Assembly: GCF_025215095.1 (NCBI RefSeq)
Contig: NZ_JALHAP010000076.1
Location: forward strand, 62,001 to 126,000
Direction: 5' to 3'
Origin: Dryocola boscaweniae
GTDB lineage: Bacteria > Pseudomonadota > Gammaproteobacteria > Enterobacterales > Enterobacteriaceae
Length of the DNA: 64,000 bases
Part shown: in pieces, positions 10,442 through 21,218 of the stretch
Layout of the letters: every line of letters begins with the position of its first letter
How positions within the stretch are numbered: the first letter of the stretch is position 1
Position numbers and translations under genes: made by a program
The notes under the pieces: model-generated
What the model was told of the DNA's origin: nothing
What the model saw: the letters and a program-made list of their open reading frames with translations, nothing else
The model's database searches: none

Positions 10442-11029
10442 TTAGGATTTTGTTTCGCGGATTGCGCTCTTGGGGCGGAAAGCTGCTACTACTTGCGGAT
10501 CGGTTTCGATATATGGCCCCTCAAGCAATTGTACACAATACGGTACACTGGCAAATATGCCAGGCACGAGCGCTTTTCCGTTTTCATCCTTCACGCCTTC
10601 AAGGGTTTCCTGAATTGACTTCGGCTGCCCGGGCAGGTTGAGGATCAGCGCCTGTTTACGAATCACGCCCACCTGACGGGAAAGGATAGCCGTCGGCACA
10701 AAATGCAGACTTATCTGGCGCATCTGCTCGCCGAAGCCCGGCATTACGCGGTCGGCGATGGCAAGCGTTGCATCTGGCGTCACATCGCGGCGAGCCGGGC
10801 CGGTTCCGCCAGTAGTCAGCACAAGATGGCAGGCCATTTCATCAACCAACTCGCAAAGTGTTTGTTCGATTATCGATTGCTCGTCTGGGATCAGGCGCGT
10901 TTCAATCTGGAAAGGGGTTGTGAGCGTACGTTCCAGCCAGGCAATCAGTGCTGGAATGCCTTTATCCTGATAAACGCCGCTTGAGGCGCGGTCAGAGATG
11001 GAAACTAAACCGATGCGTAAGGTATTCAT
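10442..11029 (-). CDS. mog: molybdopterin adenylyltransferase
   Basis: Mog (MogA) adenylylates molybdopterin so that MoeA can insert molybdate. The 195-residue protein carries the MoCF_biosynth motif TTGGTGPARRDVTPDAT near residue 72. The start MNTLRIGLVSISDRASSGVY matches MogA. It sits downstream of talB on the same strand, as in E. coli, separated by a terminator. Confidence 0.96.
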   Translation of the reverse strand: MNTLRIGLVSISDRASSGVYQDKGIPALIAWLERTLTTPFQIETRLIPDEQSIIEQTLCELVDEMACHLVLTTGGTGPARRDVTPDATLAIADRVMPGFGEQMRQISLHFVPTAILSRQVGVIRKQALILNLPGQPKSIQETLEGVKDENGKALVPGIFASVPYCVQLLEGPYIETDPQVVAAFRPKSAIRETKS

Positions 11030-11104
11030 ATCATTCCCGGGAAGTCAAAACCTGGACAGAATGATACACGGCGAAGGGATTTGCAGACAGGGGATAACAC
11101 TAAA

Positions 11105-11134
11105 AAGCGTGGCCGGGAACTCCGGCCACGCTAA
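11105..11134 (-). terminator. talB terminator
   Basis: AGCGTGGCCGGA and TCCGGCCACGCT form a long GC-rich stem, with TTTTTA following on the minus strand, directly after the talB stop at 11138. Confidence 0.9.
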
Positions 11135-11137
11135 TGA

Positions 11138-12091
11138 TTACAGCAGATCGCCGATCATTTTTTCCAGCTTTTCCTGGTCGATAGCAAACTTGCGGATACC
11201 GTCCGCCAGTTTATCAACGGCCATTGGGTCCTGGTTGTGCTGCCACAGGAACTGGGATTCAGTGATACGTTCAGGACGCGCTTTCACCTCGCCGCTGTAC
11301 GCCAGTTTACGCTCAACCGCGCCTTCGCTTTCCGCCAGTTCTTTAAGCAGCGCAGGCGCGATAGTTAAACGGTCACAGCCAGCCAGCTCAAGGATTTCGC
11401 CAACGTTACGGAAGCTTGCGCCCATGACGACGGTCTCGTAGCCGTGCTGTTTGTAATACTGGTAGATTTCAGCGACGGAAACCACGCCCGGATCTTCGGA
11501 CGCTGCGTATTCTTTCTGGTCGGTGTTGGCTTTGTACCAGTCGAGGATACGGCCAACAAACGGAGAAATCAGGAACACGCCCGCTTCTGCGCAAGCACGA
11601 GCCTGAGCAAAGGAGAACAGCAGGGTCAGGTTACAGTTGATGCCTTCTTTTTCTAACTGCTCAGCGGCACGAATGCCCTGCCAGGTAGAAGCCAGTTTGA
11701 TCAGGATGCGATCGTTGCTGATGCCCGCGTCGTTGTACAGTTTGATCAGGCGTTTGGCTTTCGCGATGCTCGCTTCGGTGTCGTAGGACAGACGAGCGTC
11801 AACTTCAGTAGAAATGCGGCCTGGGATCAGCTTCAGGATTTCCAGACCAATGTTTACCGCAAGCTTGTCGGTGGCGTCCACTACCTGCTGTGCACGGTCG
11901 CTGCTCTGCTCGCGCGCCCACGTCACCGCATCGTCAATCAGTTTGCGGTATTCAGGGATTTGCGCTGCGTTCAGAATCAGGGAAGGGTTAGTTGTAGCAT
12001 CCTGCGGCTGGTACAGCTTCATTGCCGCGATATCTCCGGTGTCAGCAACCACTGTGGTTAGCTGACGCAGGGAGGTCAATTTATCCGTCAT
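11138..12091 (-). CDS. talB: transaldolase B
   Basis: Transaldolase moves a dihydroxyacetone unit between sugar phosphates in the non-oxidative pentose phosphate pathway. The ATG at 12091 gives 317 residues, starting [20 protein letters not shown] and matching E. coli TalB; a longer 355-residue reading from 12205 has an unrelated N-terminal extension. The Schiff-base lysine is K132 in [11 protein letters not shown]. The DATTNPSL motif lies at residues 31-38. Confidence 0.98.
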   Translation of the reverse strand: MTDKLTSLRQLTTVVADTGDIAAMKLYQPQDATTNPSLILNAAQIPEYRKLIDDAVTWAREQSSDRAQQVVDATDKLAVNIGLEILKLIPGRISTEVDARLSYDTEASIAKAKRLIKLYNDAGISNDRILIKLASTWQGIRAAEQLEKEGINCNLTLLFSFAQARACAEAGVFLISPFVGRILDWYKANTDQKEYAASEDPGVVSVAEIYQYYKQHGYETVVMGASFRNVGEILELAGCDRLTIAPALLKELAESEGAVERKLAYSGEVKARPERITESQFLWQHNQDPMAVDKLADGIRKFAIDQEKLEKMIGDLL

Positions 12092-12307
12092 GATAGTGTT
12101 TCTCGTCAGGTGTAGCTTGTTAGGGAGATGTAACCGGTCTTGCCTGATGATATCACGACGCAAGTCAGGTGCAACCGTAGCAATACCCGCACAGAAGGCG
12201 GACATAAATATGATAAACTCCCTGTAATATTTGCCTGCGATGTAATGGACTGTGCGTTATCGAAGCCTCCTGTCCGGAGCTGTCACGCATTGACAAGAGG
12301 AATGTTA

Positions 12308-13753
12308 ATGACCGATTTCCTTCACTTTATCAATGATGTACTGTGGGGATCCGTGCTGATTTACCTGCTTATTGGCGCAGGCATCTGGTTTACTTTTCGC
12401 TGCGGTTTTGTCCAGTTCCGCTATTTCACTCAGTTTCGCGCGCTTATCAGCCCGCCATCCTCTCGTGATAAAGCTGGCATTTCTCCCTTTCAGGCGCTTT
12501 GCACAAGCCTTGCCGCACGCGTCGGCAGCGGCAATATCGCAGGGGTTGCGCTGGCGCTAACGATGGGCGGCCCCGGCGCGATTTTCTGGATGTGGGTCGT
12601 CGCGCTTATTGGCATGGCGACTGCATTTGCAGAATGTTCCTTGGCGCAGCTCTACAAACGTCGTGACAGCGAAGGCAACTATCGCGGCGGCCCGGCCTGG
12701 TATATGGAAAGCGGTCTGGGAATGCGCTGGATGGGAGTGATGTTCTCCCTCTTTTTGATGCTCGCCTTCGGGCTGATTTTCAACGCGGTGCAGGCCAATT
12801 CCATTGCCAATGCGTTAAATCACGCCTTTGCCGTCCCGAAAACCTGGTCCGGCATTTTGCTGGCTGTGCTGACCGCCGGCGTTATTTGGGGCGGTATGCG
12901 CGGCACGGCACGCCTTGCGCAGTTTCTGGTGCCTTTCATGGCGATAATCTGGGTGATGATGAGCGTGTATGTCGTCGCGCTGCATATCGATCGCGTGCCG
13001 GATGTAATCATGCTGGTGATAAAAAGCGCTTTTGGCTGGCAGGAAGCGGCTTCAGGCGCATTAGCCTTTACGCTAAGCCAGGCGATTACCACCGGCTTCC
13101 AGCGCAGCATGTTTTCTAACGAGGCGGGAATGGGATCAACGCCTAATGCTGCCGCTGCCGCGTCTGCATGGCCACCGCACCCGGCCTCGCAGGGGTTGTT
13201 GCAAATGTTCGGCGTGTTTATCGATACCGTAATTATTTGTACCGCCACGGCGGCTATTGTCCTTTTATCCGGAATACTCGATAACCCAACAACCAGCACC
13301 GACGGCATAGCCCTTGTGCAAATAGCCCTCAGCGGCATGGTTGGCGGCTGGGCTTCGGGATTTATCGCTTTTATCGTCTTTCTGTTCGCCTTTACTTCCA
13401 TTGTGGCGAATTACGCATACGCCGAAAACAACCTGCTATTTTTGCAGCAAAAAAATCCGTTTACGCTGGTGCTGTTTCGCAGCCTTGCTTTAGTGATGGT
13501 GATGTTTGGCACTCTTTCTCCCCTGCCGCTGGTGTGGCAGCTTGCCGACGTGGCGATGGCGTTTATGGCGATAACCAACCTCAGCGCTATTCTTTTGCTT
13601 TCACCAGTAGTACGGGACATTACCGCAGACTATCTTCGTCAGCAGAAACTTGGCGTAACGCCGGTATTTGATCCGAATCGTTTCCCCGAAATCAAAAACC
13701 AGTTGGCGCCGGGCGTATGGGACAACCTGAACGTCACCAAAACCAGGCGTTAA
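12308..13753 (+). CDS. yaaJ: alanine/glycine:cation symporter family protein YaaJ
   Basis: This is an AGCS-family Na+/amino acid symporter of the inner membrane with about 11 hydrophobic segments. The ATG at 12308, 7 bp after an AAGAGG ribosome binding site, gives 481 residues starting MTDFLHFINDVLWGS, in line with E. coli YaaJ (476). The longer open frame from 12140 is not supported. Characteristic segments include SLAARVGSGNIAGVA and FSNEAGMGSTPNAAAAA. It is divergent from talB and upstream of yaaA, as in E. coli. Confidence 0.94.
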   Translation: MTDFLHFINDVLWGSVLIYLLIGAGIWFTFRCGFVQFRYFTQFRALISPPSSRDKAGISPFQALCTSLAARVGSGNIAGVALALTMGGPGAIFWMWVVALIGMATAFAECSLAQLYKRRDSEGNYRGGPAWYMESGLGMRWMGVMFSLFLMLAFGLIFNAVQANSIANALNHAFAVPKTWSGILLAVLTAGVIWGGMRGTARLAQFLVPFMAIIWVMMSVYVVALHIDRVPDVIMLVIKSAFGWQEAASGALAFTLSQAITTGFQRSMFSNEAGMGSTPNAAAAASAWPPHPASQGLLQMFGVFIDTVIICTATAAIVLLSGILDNPTTSTDGIALVQIALSGMVGGWASGFIAFIVFLFAFTSIVANYAYAENNLLFLQQKNPFTLVLFRSLALVMVMFGTLSPLPLVWQLADVAMAFMAITNLSAILLLSPVVRDITADYLRQQKLGVTPVFDPNRFPEIKNQLAPGVWDNLNVTKTRR

Positions 13754-13820
13754 TCGCAACCATCGGCGGATACTTTCAGGAAATTTGCTAAAGTAAGCGC
13801 ATAATTTTCAAGGAGCGAAC

Positions 13821-14594
13821 ATGCTAATTGTTATTTCCCCCGCTAAAACGCTTGATTATCAAAGCGATCTGCCAACAGAACGCTACACCCAACCGGAACT
13901 GTTGGAATATTCCCAGCAGCTAATCGGCATCGCCCGCAAGCTCAGCGCGCCGCAAATTGCCTCGCTTATGAGCATCAGCGACAAGCTTGCTTCGCTCAAT
14001 GCAACTCGCTTCCATGAATGGCACCCGGATTTCACCCCGCAGAATGCGCGTCAGGCTATTCTGGCTTTTAAAGGCGATGTGTATACCGGCTTGCAGGCTG
14101 AAAAATTCAGCGATGCAGACTTTGATTACGCCCAAAAGCATTTGCGCATGCTGTCGGGGTTGTATGGCGTGCTGCGTCCGTTAGATCTGATGCAGCCGTA
14201 TCGTCTGGAGATGGGAATTCGTCTGGAGAATCCGCAAGGCAAAGACCTTTACCACTTCTGGGGAGAAACGATTACCGACAAGCTGAAGCAGACGCTGGCG
14301 GATCAGGGCGACAATATCCTGATAAACCTGGCTTCAGATGAGTATTTTAAAGCGGTAAAACCTAAGAAGCTGCAGGCTGACATTATTAAGCCCGTCTTCC
14401 TGGATGAGAAAAACGGCAAGTTTAAAGTTATCAGCTTCTATGCCAAGAAAGCCCGCGGATTGATGAGCCGCTATATCATCGAAAATCGCCTCACCAAACC
14501 TGAGCAGCTCAAAGCGTTTAATACCGATGGCTACTTCTTTGATGAAGCGGCATCCGCTAAAAACGAACTGGTGTTTAAGCGCCACGAACAATAA
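13821..14594 (+). CDS. yaaA: peroxide stress protein YaaA (DUF328/UPF0246)
   Basis: YaaA lowers intracellular free iron and limits Fenton damage during hydrogen peroxide stress in E. coli, where OxyR controls it. The 257-residue protein starts [16 protein letters not shown] and keeps the family signatures [26 protein letters not shown] and [16 protein letters not shown] segments. A GGAG-type ribosome binding site lies just before the ATG. It follows yaaJ by 67 bp on the same strand and ends in a strong terminator. Confidence 0.96.
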   Translation: MLIVISPAKTLDYQSDLPTERYTQPELLEYSQQLIGIARKLSAPQIASLMSISDKLASLNATRFHEWHPDFTPQNARQAILAFKGDVYTGLQAEKFSDADFDYAQKHLRMLSGLYGVLRPLDLMQPYRLEMGIRLENPQGKDLYHFWGETITDKLKQTLADQGDNILINLASDEYFKAVKPKKLQADIIKPVFLDEKNGKFKVISFYAKKARGLMSRYIIENRLTKPEQLKAFNTDGYFFDEAASAKNELVFKRHEQ

Positions 14595-14597
14595 AGC

Positions 14598-14628
14598 AAA
14601 ACGCCAGCGTAAAGCTGGCGTTTCTTTT
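14598..14628 (+). terminator. yaaA terminator
   Basis: AAACGCCAGC and GCTGGCGTTT arms around GTAAA with a TTTCTTTT tail. Its right edge touches the stop codon of convergent yaaX. Confidence 0.85.
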
Positions 14629-14911
14629 AGTGGTGGTTCCGGTGCTTATCATAGCGATCATTATCATGGTGGTCATGACGATCATAGTGGCGGTCAGGGC
14701 CGCCATGCGGCTGCCAGCGATTGCCGCGCCATTCGTAATGATTGCCCCACCAGCCGTGGTCGCGCCAGTGGCCGCCATCCCAGTAGTTACCATGATTATC
14801 CCGATCGCCAATCTGCAGCTTCACTGCCGGAACCAGGGTTATTTCAGCAGCCTGCGCGGCCAGAGGAGTCACCACCAGAATCGATAACGCCAGAACGATA
14901 GATTTCAACAT
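14627..14911 (-). CDS. yaaX: small secreted DUF2502 protein YaaX
   Basis: This 94-residue protein has a clear signal peptide (residues 1-21, [21 protein letters not shown]) and a mature part with the DUF2502 core ([30 protein letters not shown]). The C-terminal tail (about residues 70-94) is dominated by His, Asp and Arg and may bind metal; that is inference. E. coli YaaX and YpeC belong to the same family, and the function is unknown. It lies between yaaA and thrC, as in E. coli. Confidence 0.9.
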   Translation of the reverse strand: MLKSIVLALSILVVTPLAAQAAEITLVPAVKLQIGDRDNHGNYWDGGHWRDHGWWGNHYEWRGNRWQPHGGPDRHYDRHDHHDNDRYDKHRNHH

Positions 14912-15081
14912 AAGTCACTCCTTACTACTTCATGTCCCGATATGGGTCGTTAGGGAGAGATTATGACGATTGGCGCCAGGTTGTTATCCTCTGCAATCCT
15001 AATATCTAAGTGCCCGCATTTTATGGGAATTTCTACTTTATCCCTCCTTGATTCCTGCTTATTTTCTCCATAATTAGCCAT

Positions 15082-15107
15082 AAAAAAACCACTCCGAAGA
15101 GTGGTTC
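15082..15107 (-). terminator. thrLABC operon terminator
   Basis: On the minus strand, GAACCACTC and GAGTGGTT flank TTCG and are followed by seven T residues, 21 bp after the thrC stop. Confidence 0.9.
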
Positions 15108-15127
15108 GTTTGAAGCTTTGCAGATTA

Positions 15128-16414
15128 TCAGGCTTTAACCATCATTAATTCACGCAGCGCGGCAAAATCCGCCGGCAGATTATGAGACAGCAACGGCAAA
15201 TCGGCACGCGACGCCAGTTCTTCCGGCAGCGGCAGCGTTTCCCCAAGAATGTCTTCAACGCTCTCTTTAAACTTCGCCGGGTGCGCCGTGCCAAGGAACA
15301 GCCCGTATTCGCCCGGCTGAAGCTGGTCGCGCAGCGCGCGCCAGGCAATCGCGGCATGAGGTTCGGAAATATAGCCCTTCGCCCGCAGCTCAAGCATCGC
15401 CTGCTTCGTCTCTTCGTCGTTCAGCGCGGCATAACCCAGGTCGGTCAGTCGCCAGATTTTACGGCGGAATAATTCTTCCACACGCGGCCAGTTATTTGGC
15501 TGGCTGACATCCATGGCGTTAGAAAGCGTGGCGACGGTTGTGTTTGGGGTCCATTTCCCGTCGGCCAGGAAACGCGGAACCGTATCGTTGGCGTTAGTGG
15601 CTGCGATAAAGCGTTTGACCGGCAAACCAAGCGATTTTGCCAGCAGGCCAGCCGTCAGATCGCCAAAGTTACCGCTCGGCACGGAAATCACTAGCTGATT
15701 GCGGGCTTCCTGCGGCAACTGCGCCACGGCTTCGAAGTAATAGCAAATTTGCGCCAGCAGGCGACTGATGTTGATGGAGTTGGCGGAGTTTAACCCCAGC
15801 GCAACCTTCAGCTCTTCGTCGTCGAACGCCTGTTTGACCAGCGCCTGGCAGGCATCAAAATCGCCATCAATGGCCACGGTTTCAATATTGCCGCCAAGGG
15901 TACAGAACAGTTTTTCCTGCAGCGGGCTGATTTTGCCACGTGGATAAAGAATGACAACACGCACATTCTCCAATCCATAAAACGCGTGAGCGACCGCAGC
16001 ACCGGTATCGCCTGAAGTAGCCGTTAAAATAGTTACCGGTTTGTCGCCGCTGATGTGGGTCAGCATCTGCGCCATAAAACGGCCGCCGAAATCTTTAAAA
16101 GCCAGAGTCGGGCCGTGGAACAGCTCAAGACAGCCAATATCCGGCTCGACGCTTTTCACCGGAGCCGGGAAAGCAAAAGCCGCGCGTACTCGCTCAAGAA
16201 GCTCATCCTGCGGAATTTCATCGCCGATGAAAGCAGACAGAATTTTGCTGCTGCGCGAAACGAAATCCATTTTCAGCATTTCGTCGATTTCGGTTAGTTC
16301 GAACTCAGGCAAGTCGTGAGGGAAAAATAGCCCCTGCTGTTTTCCCAGGCCCTGCGTAACCGCCTGGGCAAAGTTGACCTGCTCGTTATGATCTTTAAGG
16401 TTATACAGTTTCAT
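15128..16414 (-). CDS. thrC: threonine synthase
   Basis: ThrC converts O-phospho-L-homoserine to threonine with PLP. The 428 residues equal the E. coli length. The PLP lysine is K107 in HGPTLAFKDFGGRFM, and the glycine-rich phosphate-binding loop SVPSGNFGDLTAG is near residue 245. It is the last gene of the thr operon, 3 bp after thrB. Confidence 0.99.
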   Translation of the reverse strand: MKLYNLKDHNEQVNFAQAVTQGLGKQQGLFFPHDLPEFELTEIDEMLKMDFVSRSSKILSAFIGDEIPQDELLERVRAAFAFPAPVKSVEPDIGCLELFHGPTLAFKDFGGRFMAQMLTHISGDKPVTILTATSGDTGAAVAHAFYGLENVRVVILYPRGKISPLQEKLFCTLGGNIETVAIDGDFDACQALVKQAFDDEELKVALGLNSANSINISRLLAQICYYFEAVAQLPQEARNQLVISVPSGNFGDLTAGLLAKSLGLPVKRFIAATNANDTVPRFLADGKWTPNTTVATLSNAMDVSQPNNWPRVEELFRRKIWRLTDLGYAALNDEETKQAMLELRAKGYISEPHAAIAWRALRDQLQPGEYGLFLGTAHPAKFKESVEDILGETLPLPEELASRADLPLLSHNLPADFAALRELMMVKA

Positions 16415-16417
16415 GCG

Positions 16418-17347
16418 TTATCCCAGAACTCGTGCGCCAGCCGTATCCAGACGGCAAATATGTACAAAACCTTCCTGGTTCTGCAAATAATGTTGGCCTA
16501 ACCAGTCAGCCACGCGTTGTGCGGTATCAGTGTTATCGCACAGCGCAAATAAGGTCGGGCCGGACCCCGAAATTCCGCTAGCCAGAGCGCCAATGTCCGC
16601 CGCGGCCTGACGCGCTTCGCTAAAACGCGGCAGCAATTTAGCGCGATACGGCTCGGCAATGACATCACGCATCAGCTTCGCCGCAAGCTGCGGCTGGCGG
16701 GTATGGCAGGCGTGAATAAAGCCTGCAAGATGGCGGCCGTGGCTGATGCAATCCTGGCGGCGATACTGCGCAGGAAGAATAGCCCGAGCCTCGGCAGTAG
16801 AAACTTTAATCCCCGGATACGCCAGCACCCACAGCCACTCGTCAAACCCGGGGACCGACTGGCTGATAATACCGTTTTCTTCGATCATCAACTGCATGCC
16901 GCCGAGGAAGCAAGGCGCGACGTTATCATAGTGAACGCTGCCGGAAATGCGCCCTTCCAGCTCGCCCATCAGGCTGAGCAGGCGATTATCGCTGAGCGGC
17001 TTGCCGCAGTATTCGTTCATCGCCATTAAACCTGCGACGACAGAACAGGCGCTGGAGCCAAGCCCCGAGCCAATCGGCATACTTTTTTCCAGCGTCATCG
17101 CCACGGGAATATTTTTGCCGATCTCCTGGCAGAAGCGTTCCCAGCACTGATAAACGATATTCTCACGAGGTTCAGACGGTAATTTACTGGCGAAGCGCCC
17201 GATGTTGTTAAGGCTGAAGGAATCCGCCGCTTCAACCGTGACGTAATCTCCCAGCAGCGAGCCATCTATCGGCGAAACTGCCGCGCCCAAAACATCAAAG
17301 CCGACGCTCATATTTGCGCTGCTCGCCGGGGCATATACTTTAACCAT
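16418..17347 (-). CDS. thrB: homoserine kinase
   Basis: ThrB phosphorylates homoserine. The 309-residue GHMP-family protein has the ATP-binding motif [12 protein letters not shown] at residues 91-102. It lies between thrA (1-bp gap) and thrC (3-bp gap), a spacing that suggests translational coupling, as in E. coli. Confidence 0.99.
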   Translation of the reverse strand: MVKVYAPASSANMSVGFDVLGAAVSPIDGSLLGDYVTVEAADSFSLNNIGRFASKLPSEPRENIVYQCWERFCQEIGKNIPVAMTLEKSMPIGSGLGSSACSVVAGLMAMNEYCGKPLSDNRLLSLMGELEGRISGSVHYDNVAPCFLGGMQLMIEENGIISQSVPGFDEWLWVLAYPGIKVSTAEARAILPAQYRRQDCISHGRHLAGFIHACHTRQPQLAAKLMRDVIAEPYRAKLLPRFSEARQAAADIGALASGISGSGPTLFALCDNTDTAQRVADWLGQHYLQNQEGFVHICRLDTAGARVLG

Positions 17348-17348
17348 C

Positions 17349-19811
17349 TTAAACTCCTAACTTCCATGACAGGGTGCGCAATAGGTCCGCAAAAACACCG
17401 GCAGCAGTGACATCGTTGCCCGCACCGTAGCCGCGCAATACAAGAGGCAGCGGCTGATAATAGTGGCTGTAGAAAGCCAGGGCGTTCTCGCCGTTTTTCA
17501 CCTTATACAGTGGATCGTTACCGTCCACGGCGTCAATTTTAACTTTGCAACTGCCGTCTTCTTCGATCGCGCCCACAAAACGCAGCACTTTACCTTCATC
17601 GCGCGCCTTCGCCACGCGAGCAGCAAAATCATCGTCCAGTTGCGGTAAACGCGCCATAAACGACTCGACATCCCCGGCTGAGTCAAAGGATTGAGGTAAA
17701 ACCGGCTCGATTACGATATCGGAAAGCTCAAGGTTGCTGCCCGTTTCACGGGCCAGGATCAACAGCTTGCGCGCTACATCCATTCCGGAAAGATCGTCGC
17801 GCGGATCGGGTTCGGTATATCCCATTTCCCGTGCTACACGCGTCGCTTCTGACAGGCTCATCCCTTCATCAAGCTTGCCGAAAATAAATGACAAAGAACC
17901 AGAAAGAATGCCAGAGAAACGGCGTAATTCATCGCCCGCATTCAGCAAATTTTGCAGGTTTTCAATAACCGGCAAACCCGCGCCAACGTTAGTATCGTAG
18001 AGGAATTTACGACGCGATTTCGCCGCCGCGTTACGCATCTGGTGGTAGTAATTCATGGTAGAGGTGTTCGCCTTTTTATTTGGCGTCACCACGTGAAAAC
18101 CTTCGCCGAGGAAATCGGCATACTGATCCGCCACCGCCTGGCTTGAAGTACAGTCGACGATGACCGGGTTCAGCAGGTGATATTCTTTTGCCAGACGGAT
18201 AAGTCGGCCCAGATTAAACGGCTCTTTGGCTTCGGCCAGTTCCGCCTGCCAGTTTTCCAGATCCAGGCCGTGTACGTTGGTCAGCAGGGCCTTTGAATTT
18301 GCCACCCCGCAGACGCGCAGATCGATATGTTTCTTTTTCAGCCATGCCTGCTGACGTTTCACCTGCTCAAGCAGCGCGGCGCCCACGCCGCCCACGCCAA
18401 TCAGGAACAGTTCGATAACCTGGTCGGTATTGAACAGCATCTGGTGGGTGACGCGCACGCCGGTAACCGCATCATCGTTGCTGACCACAACGGAAATGGA
18501 ACGCTCAGAGGATCCCTGCGCGATTGCCACGATGTTGATGTTCGCACGAGCCAGCGCCGCAAAGAATTTTGCGGAAATACCCCGTAACGTGCGCATGCCG
18601 TCGCCCACGACTGAGATGATTGCCAGGTGCTCCATGATCGCCAGCGGCTCAAGCAGGCCCTCTTTCAGCTCCAGATAAAACTCTTCTTCCATAGCGCGGC
18701 GCGCACGACCGCAATCGCCCTGCGGCACACAGAAGCTAATGCTGTATTCAGAGGAAGACTGCGTGATCAGCACCACAGAAATACCCGCGCCGGACATCGC
18801 GGCGAAAACACGGGCTGCCATGCCGACCATGCCTTTCATGCCCGGCCCCGAAACGTTGAACATCGCCATGTTGTTAAGATTGGTGATGCCCTTAACCGGC
18901 AGATCGTCTTCATCGCTTTCAGCGCCGATCAGCGTGCCTGGCGCCTGTGGGTTGCCGGTATTTTTGATAAGGCAAGGGATCTGGAATTGGGCGATAGGGG
19001 TAATGGTGCGGGGATGAAGGACTTTAGCGCCGAAGTAGGAAAGCTCCATGGCTTCCTGATACGACATCGATCTCAATAACCGGGCGTCGGGAACCTGGCG
19101 CGGGTCGCAGGTATAAACGCCGTCGACGTCAGTCCAGATTTCACAACAATCGGCGCGTAAACACGCGGCCAGCACCGCAGCGGAATAATCGGAACCGTTA
19201 CGGCCAAGCACGACAAGCTCGCCCTTTTCATTACCGGCAGTAAAGCCCGCCATTAATACCATATGGTCAGCCGGGATGCGGCTGGCGGCAATGCGACGAG
19301 TGGATTCGGTAATATCAACGGTGGACTCGAGGTAATGCCCGACGGCGAGTAATTTTTCGACCGGATCGATAACGGTTACGTTGTGACCGCGGGCTTCAAG
19401 CAGTGCCGCCATGATAGCGATAGAGAGCTTTTCGCCACGGCAAATGATTGCCGCATTAATGCTGTCCGGGCACTGTCCCAGAAGGCTGATGCCATGCAGA
19501 ACATGTTTGAGCTGGGCGAATTCTTGTTCAACAAAGGCTTTAAGCTTAGCGAGCGGGAAACCGGGTTGCGCCTCAGCAAGTCCGTTAAGCAACTCGCTAA
19601 AAATACGCTCCGCATCGCTGATGTTCGGCAGCGCATCCTGTCCACCGATGGTTTTTTCAATCATCGCCACCAGGTGATTGGTAATTTTTGCCGGGGCAGA
19701 CAGCACGGTCGCCACCTGCCCCTGTTTGGCATTACTTTCCAGGATATCGGCAACACGGAGAAAACGCTCCGCATTTGCCACTGATGTACCACCGAATTTC
19801 AACACTCGCAT
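17349..19811 (-). CDS. thrA: bifunctional aspartokinase I / homoserine dehydrogenase I
   Basis: ThrA catalyses the first and third steps of threonine synthesis and is feedback-inhibited by threonine. The 820 residues match E. coli ThrA. The aspartokinase domain starts with KFGGTS at residues 5-10. The regulatory ACT-type region occupies about 315-460, and the homoserine dehydrogenase domain starts near residue 465 with [12 protein letters not shown]. The ATG at 19811 follows an AAGGGG ribosome binding site. It is the first structural gene after the thr attenuator. Confidence 0.99.
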   Translation of the reverse strand: MRVLKFGGTSVANAERFLRVADILESNAKQGQVATVLSAPAKITNHLVAMIEKTIGGQDALPNISDAERIFSELLNGLAEAQPGFPLAKLKAFVEQEFAQLKHVLHGISLLGQCPDSINAAIICRGEKLSIAIMAALLEARGHNVTVIDPVEKLLAVGHYLESTVDITESTRRIAASRIPADHMVLMAGFTAGNEKGELVVLGRNGSDYSAAVLAACLRADCCEIWTDVDGVYTCDPRQVPDARLLRSMSYQEAMELSYFGAKVLHPRTITPIAQFQIPCLIKNTGNPQAPGTLIGAESDEDDLPVKGITNLNNMAMFNVSGPGMKGMVGMAARVFAAMSGAGISVVLITQSSSEYSISFCVPQGDCGRARRAMEEEFYLELKEGLLEPLAIMEHLAIISVVGDGMRTLRGISAKFFAALARANINIVAIAQGSSERSISVVVSNDDAVTGVRVTHQMLFNTDQVIELFLIGVGGVGAALLEQVKRQQAWLKKKHIDLRVCGVANSKALLTNVHGLDLENWQAELAEAKEPFNLGRLIRLAKEYHLLNPVIVDCTSSQAVADQYADFLGEGFHVVTPNKKANTSTMNYYHQMRNAAAKSRRKFLYDTNVGAGLPVIENLQNLLNAGDELRRFSGILSGSLSFIFGKLDEGMSLSEATRVAREMGYTEPDPRDDLSGMDVARKLLILARETGSNLELSDIVIEPVLPQSFDSAGDVESFMARLPQLDDDFAARVAKARDEGKVLRFVGAIEEDGSCKVKIDAVDGNDPLYKVKNGENALAFYSHYYQPLPLVLRGYGAGNDVTAAGVFADLLRTLSWKLGV

Positions 19812-19838
19812 TGGATATTACCCCTTGATTTTTAGTCG

Positions 19839-19876
19839 AAAAAAAAGCCCGCACTGTTCAGGTGCGGGCTTTTTTC
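19839..19876 (-). terminator. thr operon attenuator
   Basis: AAGCCCGCAC and GTGCGGGCTT form a 10-bp stem with a run of T on the thrA side, between thrL and thrA. With the Thr/Ile-rich leader peptide upstream, this is classical transcription attenuation controlled by charged tRNA-Thr and tRNA-Ile. Confidence 0.93.
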
Positions 19877-19892
19877 GTTTTTCCTGTATGCG

Positions 19893-19961
19893 TCAGCCCG
19901 CACCGTTACCTGTGGTAATGGTGGTTGTAATAATTGTGGTCATTGGGCTGAGGCGAATCAT
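19893..19961 (-). CDS. thrL: thr operon leader peptide
   Basis: This short gene encodes 22 residues beginning MIRLSPMTTIITTT and ending TGNGAG, with a run containing seven threonines and three isoleucines. The C-terminal TGNGAG and the DNA around it match E. coli thrL. The start at 19961 is preferred to the internal ATG at 19943 because ACACAACATCC upstream of it is also found before E. coli thrL. Ribosome stalling over the Thr/Ile codons would allow the antiterminator to form. Confidence 0.93.
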   Translation of the reverse strand: MIRLSPMTTIITTTITTGNGAG

Positions 19962-19989
19962 GGATGTTGTGTGCTCTTAATCTGATTTA

Positions 19990-20025
19990 CCTATATTGGT
20001 TAAAGTATCCGCCTGGTTAAGTCAA
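19990..20025 (-). promoter_or_regulatory. thrL promoter region
   Basis: On the minus strand, TTGACT (20025-20020) is followed by a segment ending in CCAATATAGG, both closely matching the E. coli thr promoter. The exact -10 is ambiguous between TAACCA and the CAATAT/TATAGG stretch. Confidence 0.75.
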
Positions 20026-20118
20026 TTTATTTTTACTTTTGTCACGCTGGTTTACTTTCCACTCGCACGCTAACAAACAGGCCATAAATGGCACAATTAC
20101 GCTATTTTGCTATGGATA

Positions 20119-20847
20119 TTATTCCGTATTATCGCTATCAAAAGCCTTTTCATCAGGATTATTCACTGGCAAATTTATTTCGATATCGTGCAGCAACCGG
20201 TGCAGCATGGCGGTATCTCGCTGGGTTAAAAGACCTAAGCGCTGCTGTAGCCAGTCGGCCATTTTTTGGTCATCCGCAACGTCGAGCCGGGTGGTTAATG
20301 CGGTAATACGCTGACGTAATGCGCTCAATTGTTGAGCATCCGCCTGCTGCTTTTGCACTTCGGGCAGTTGCATAAGAGAAGAAAGTTGGTAGCAATAAAC
20401 CATCACCGCCTGCCCCAAATTCAGCGAGGGGTAATCCGCTACCATCGGCACGCCGGTCAGCACATCGGCCAGTTCCAGTTCTTCATTGGTCAGGCCGGAA
20501 TCTTCCCGCCCAAAAACCAGCGCGGCGGTGCCGACCCATTCACGTTTCTCTTCCAGCAACGGCGCTAGTTCCTGCGGTGTCGCATAGTAATGAAATTTGG
20601 CCCGGCTGCGAGCGGTCGTCGCAACGCTAAAATTTACGTCGTGCAATGCGTCGGCAAGCGTTGCGAAATGTTGAACATTATCAAGGATGTCTCCGGCGCC
20701 ATGCGCCACCCAGCGCGCTTCCGGTTTCAGGTGCGCATCGCTTGCAACTATTCGCAATTCCGTAAAGCCCATGGTCTTCATCGCACGGGCGGCGGCACCG
20801 ACATTTTCGGCCCTGGCAGGGGAAACCAGAATGATTGGTAAACGCAT
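20119..20847 (-). CDS. yjtD: SpoU/TrmH-family RNA methyltransferase (YjtD/LasT)
   Basis: This is a SAM-dependent 2'-O-ribose RNA methyltransferase of the TrmH/TrmJ type. The ATG at 20847, behind an AAGAGAG ribosome binding site, gives 242 residues starting MRLPIILVSPARAENVGAAA. The SPOUT motifs are FGREDSGLTNEEL and YPSLNLGQAVMVYCYQL. E. coli YjtD has 228 residues; the extra length here is in the Gln-rich linker before the C terminus. The RNA target is not established by sequence. It lies between arcA and thrL, as in E. coli. Confidence 0.92.
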   Translation of the reverse strand: MRLPIILVSPARAENVGAAARAMKTMGFTELRIVASDAHLKPEARWVAHGAGDILDNVQHFATLADALHDVNFSVATTARSRAKFHYYATPQELAPLLEEKREWVGTAALVFGREDSGLTNEELELADVLTGVPMVADYPSLNLGQAVMVYCYQLSSLMQLPEVQKQQADAQQLSALRQRITALTTRLDVADDQKMADWLQQRLGLLTQRDTAMLHRLLHDIEINLPVNNPDEKAFDSDNTE

Positions 20848-21218
20848 CAAAACTCTCTTAAAAATCGTCAAAGCCGGATAAAACCCGGGTAAAAATGATA
20901 ATGCGCATCACAAATTTACTTTAATGCAACATTCGCAAGCGCAATATAAGTTATAAACACATACATTAGACACATAAGTTTTCAAGCGAAAAATGCTCAA
21001 CAATGGATGCAAAACCGATGATATCTAACGGTTATTGCAGGAAAAACGGCGTTGATTAACATAACGAAATCTGATTTATCAGGTTTATTATCTTTTACGC
21101 GTCACTACGTTGATTATTAAAAAATTGTGACACAAGCTAGCAATACGCTACGATGATTTCATCAAACTGTTAACGTGCTACAATTGGAATTGATATATGT
21201 CAACGAAGCGTAGTTTTA
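20848..21218. other. AT-rich intergenic stretch before yjjY/arcA
   Basis: These 371 bases between the yjtD start and the yjjY remnant are AT-rich. I see no convincing gene, tRNA or terminator. They probably hold the yjtD promoter and far-upstream arcA control sequences. Confidence 0.5.

Noticed and set aside
19893..19943. Shorter thrL from the internal ATG at 19943
   Set aside because: It keeps the Thr/Ile run but lacks the conserved upstream ACACAACATCC context found before the ATG at 19961.
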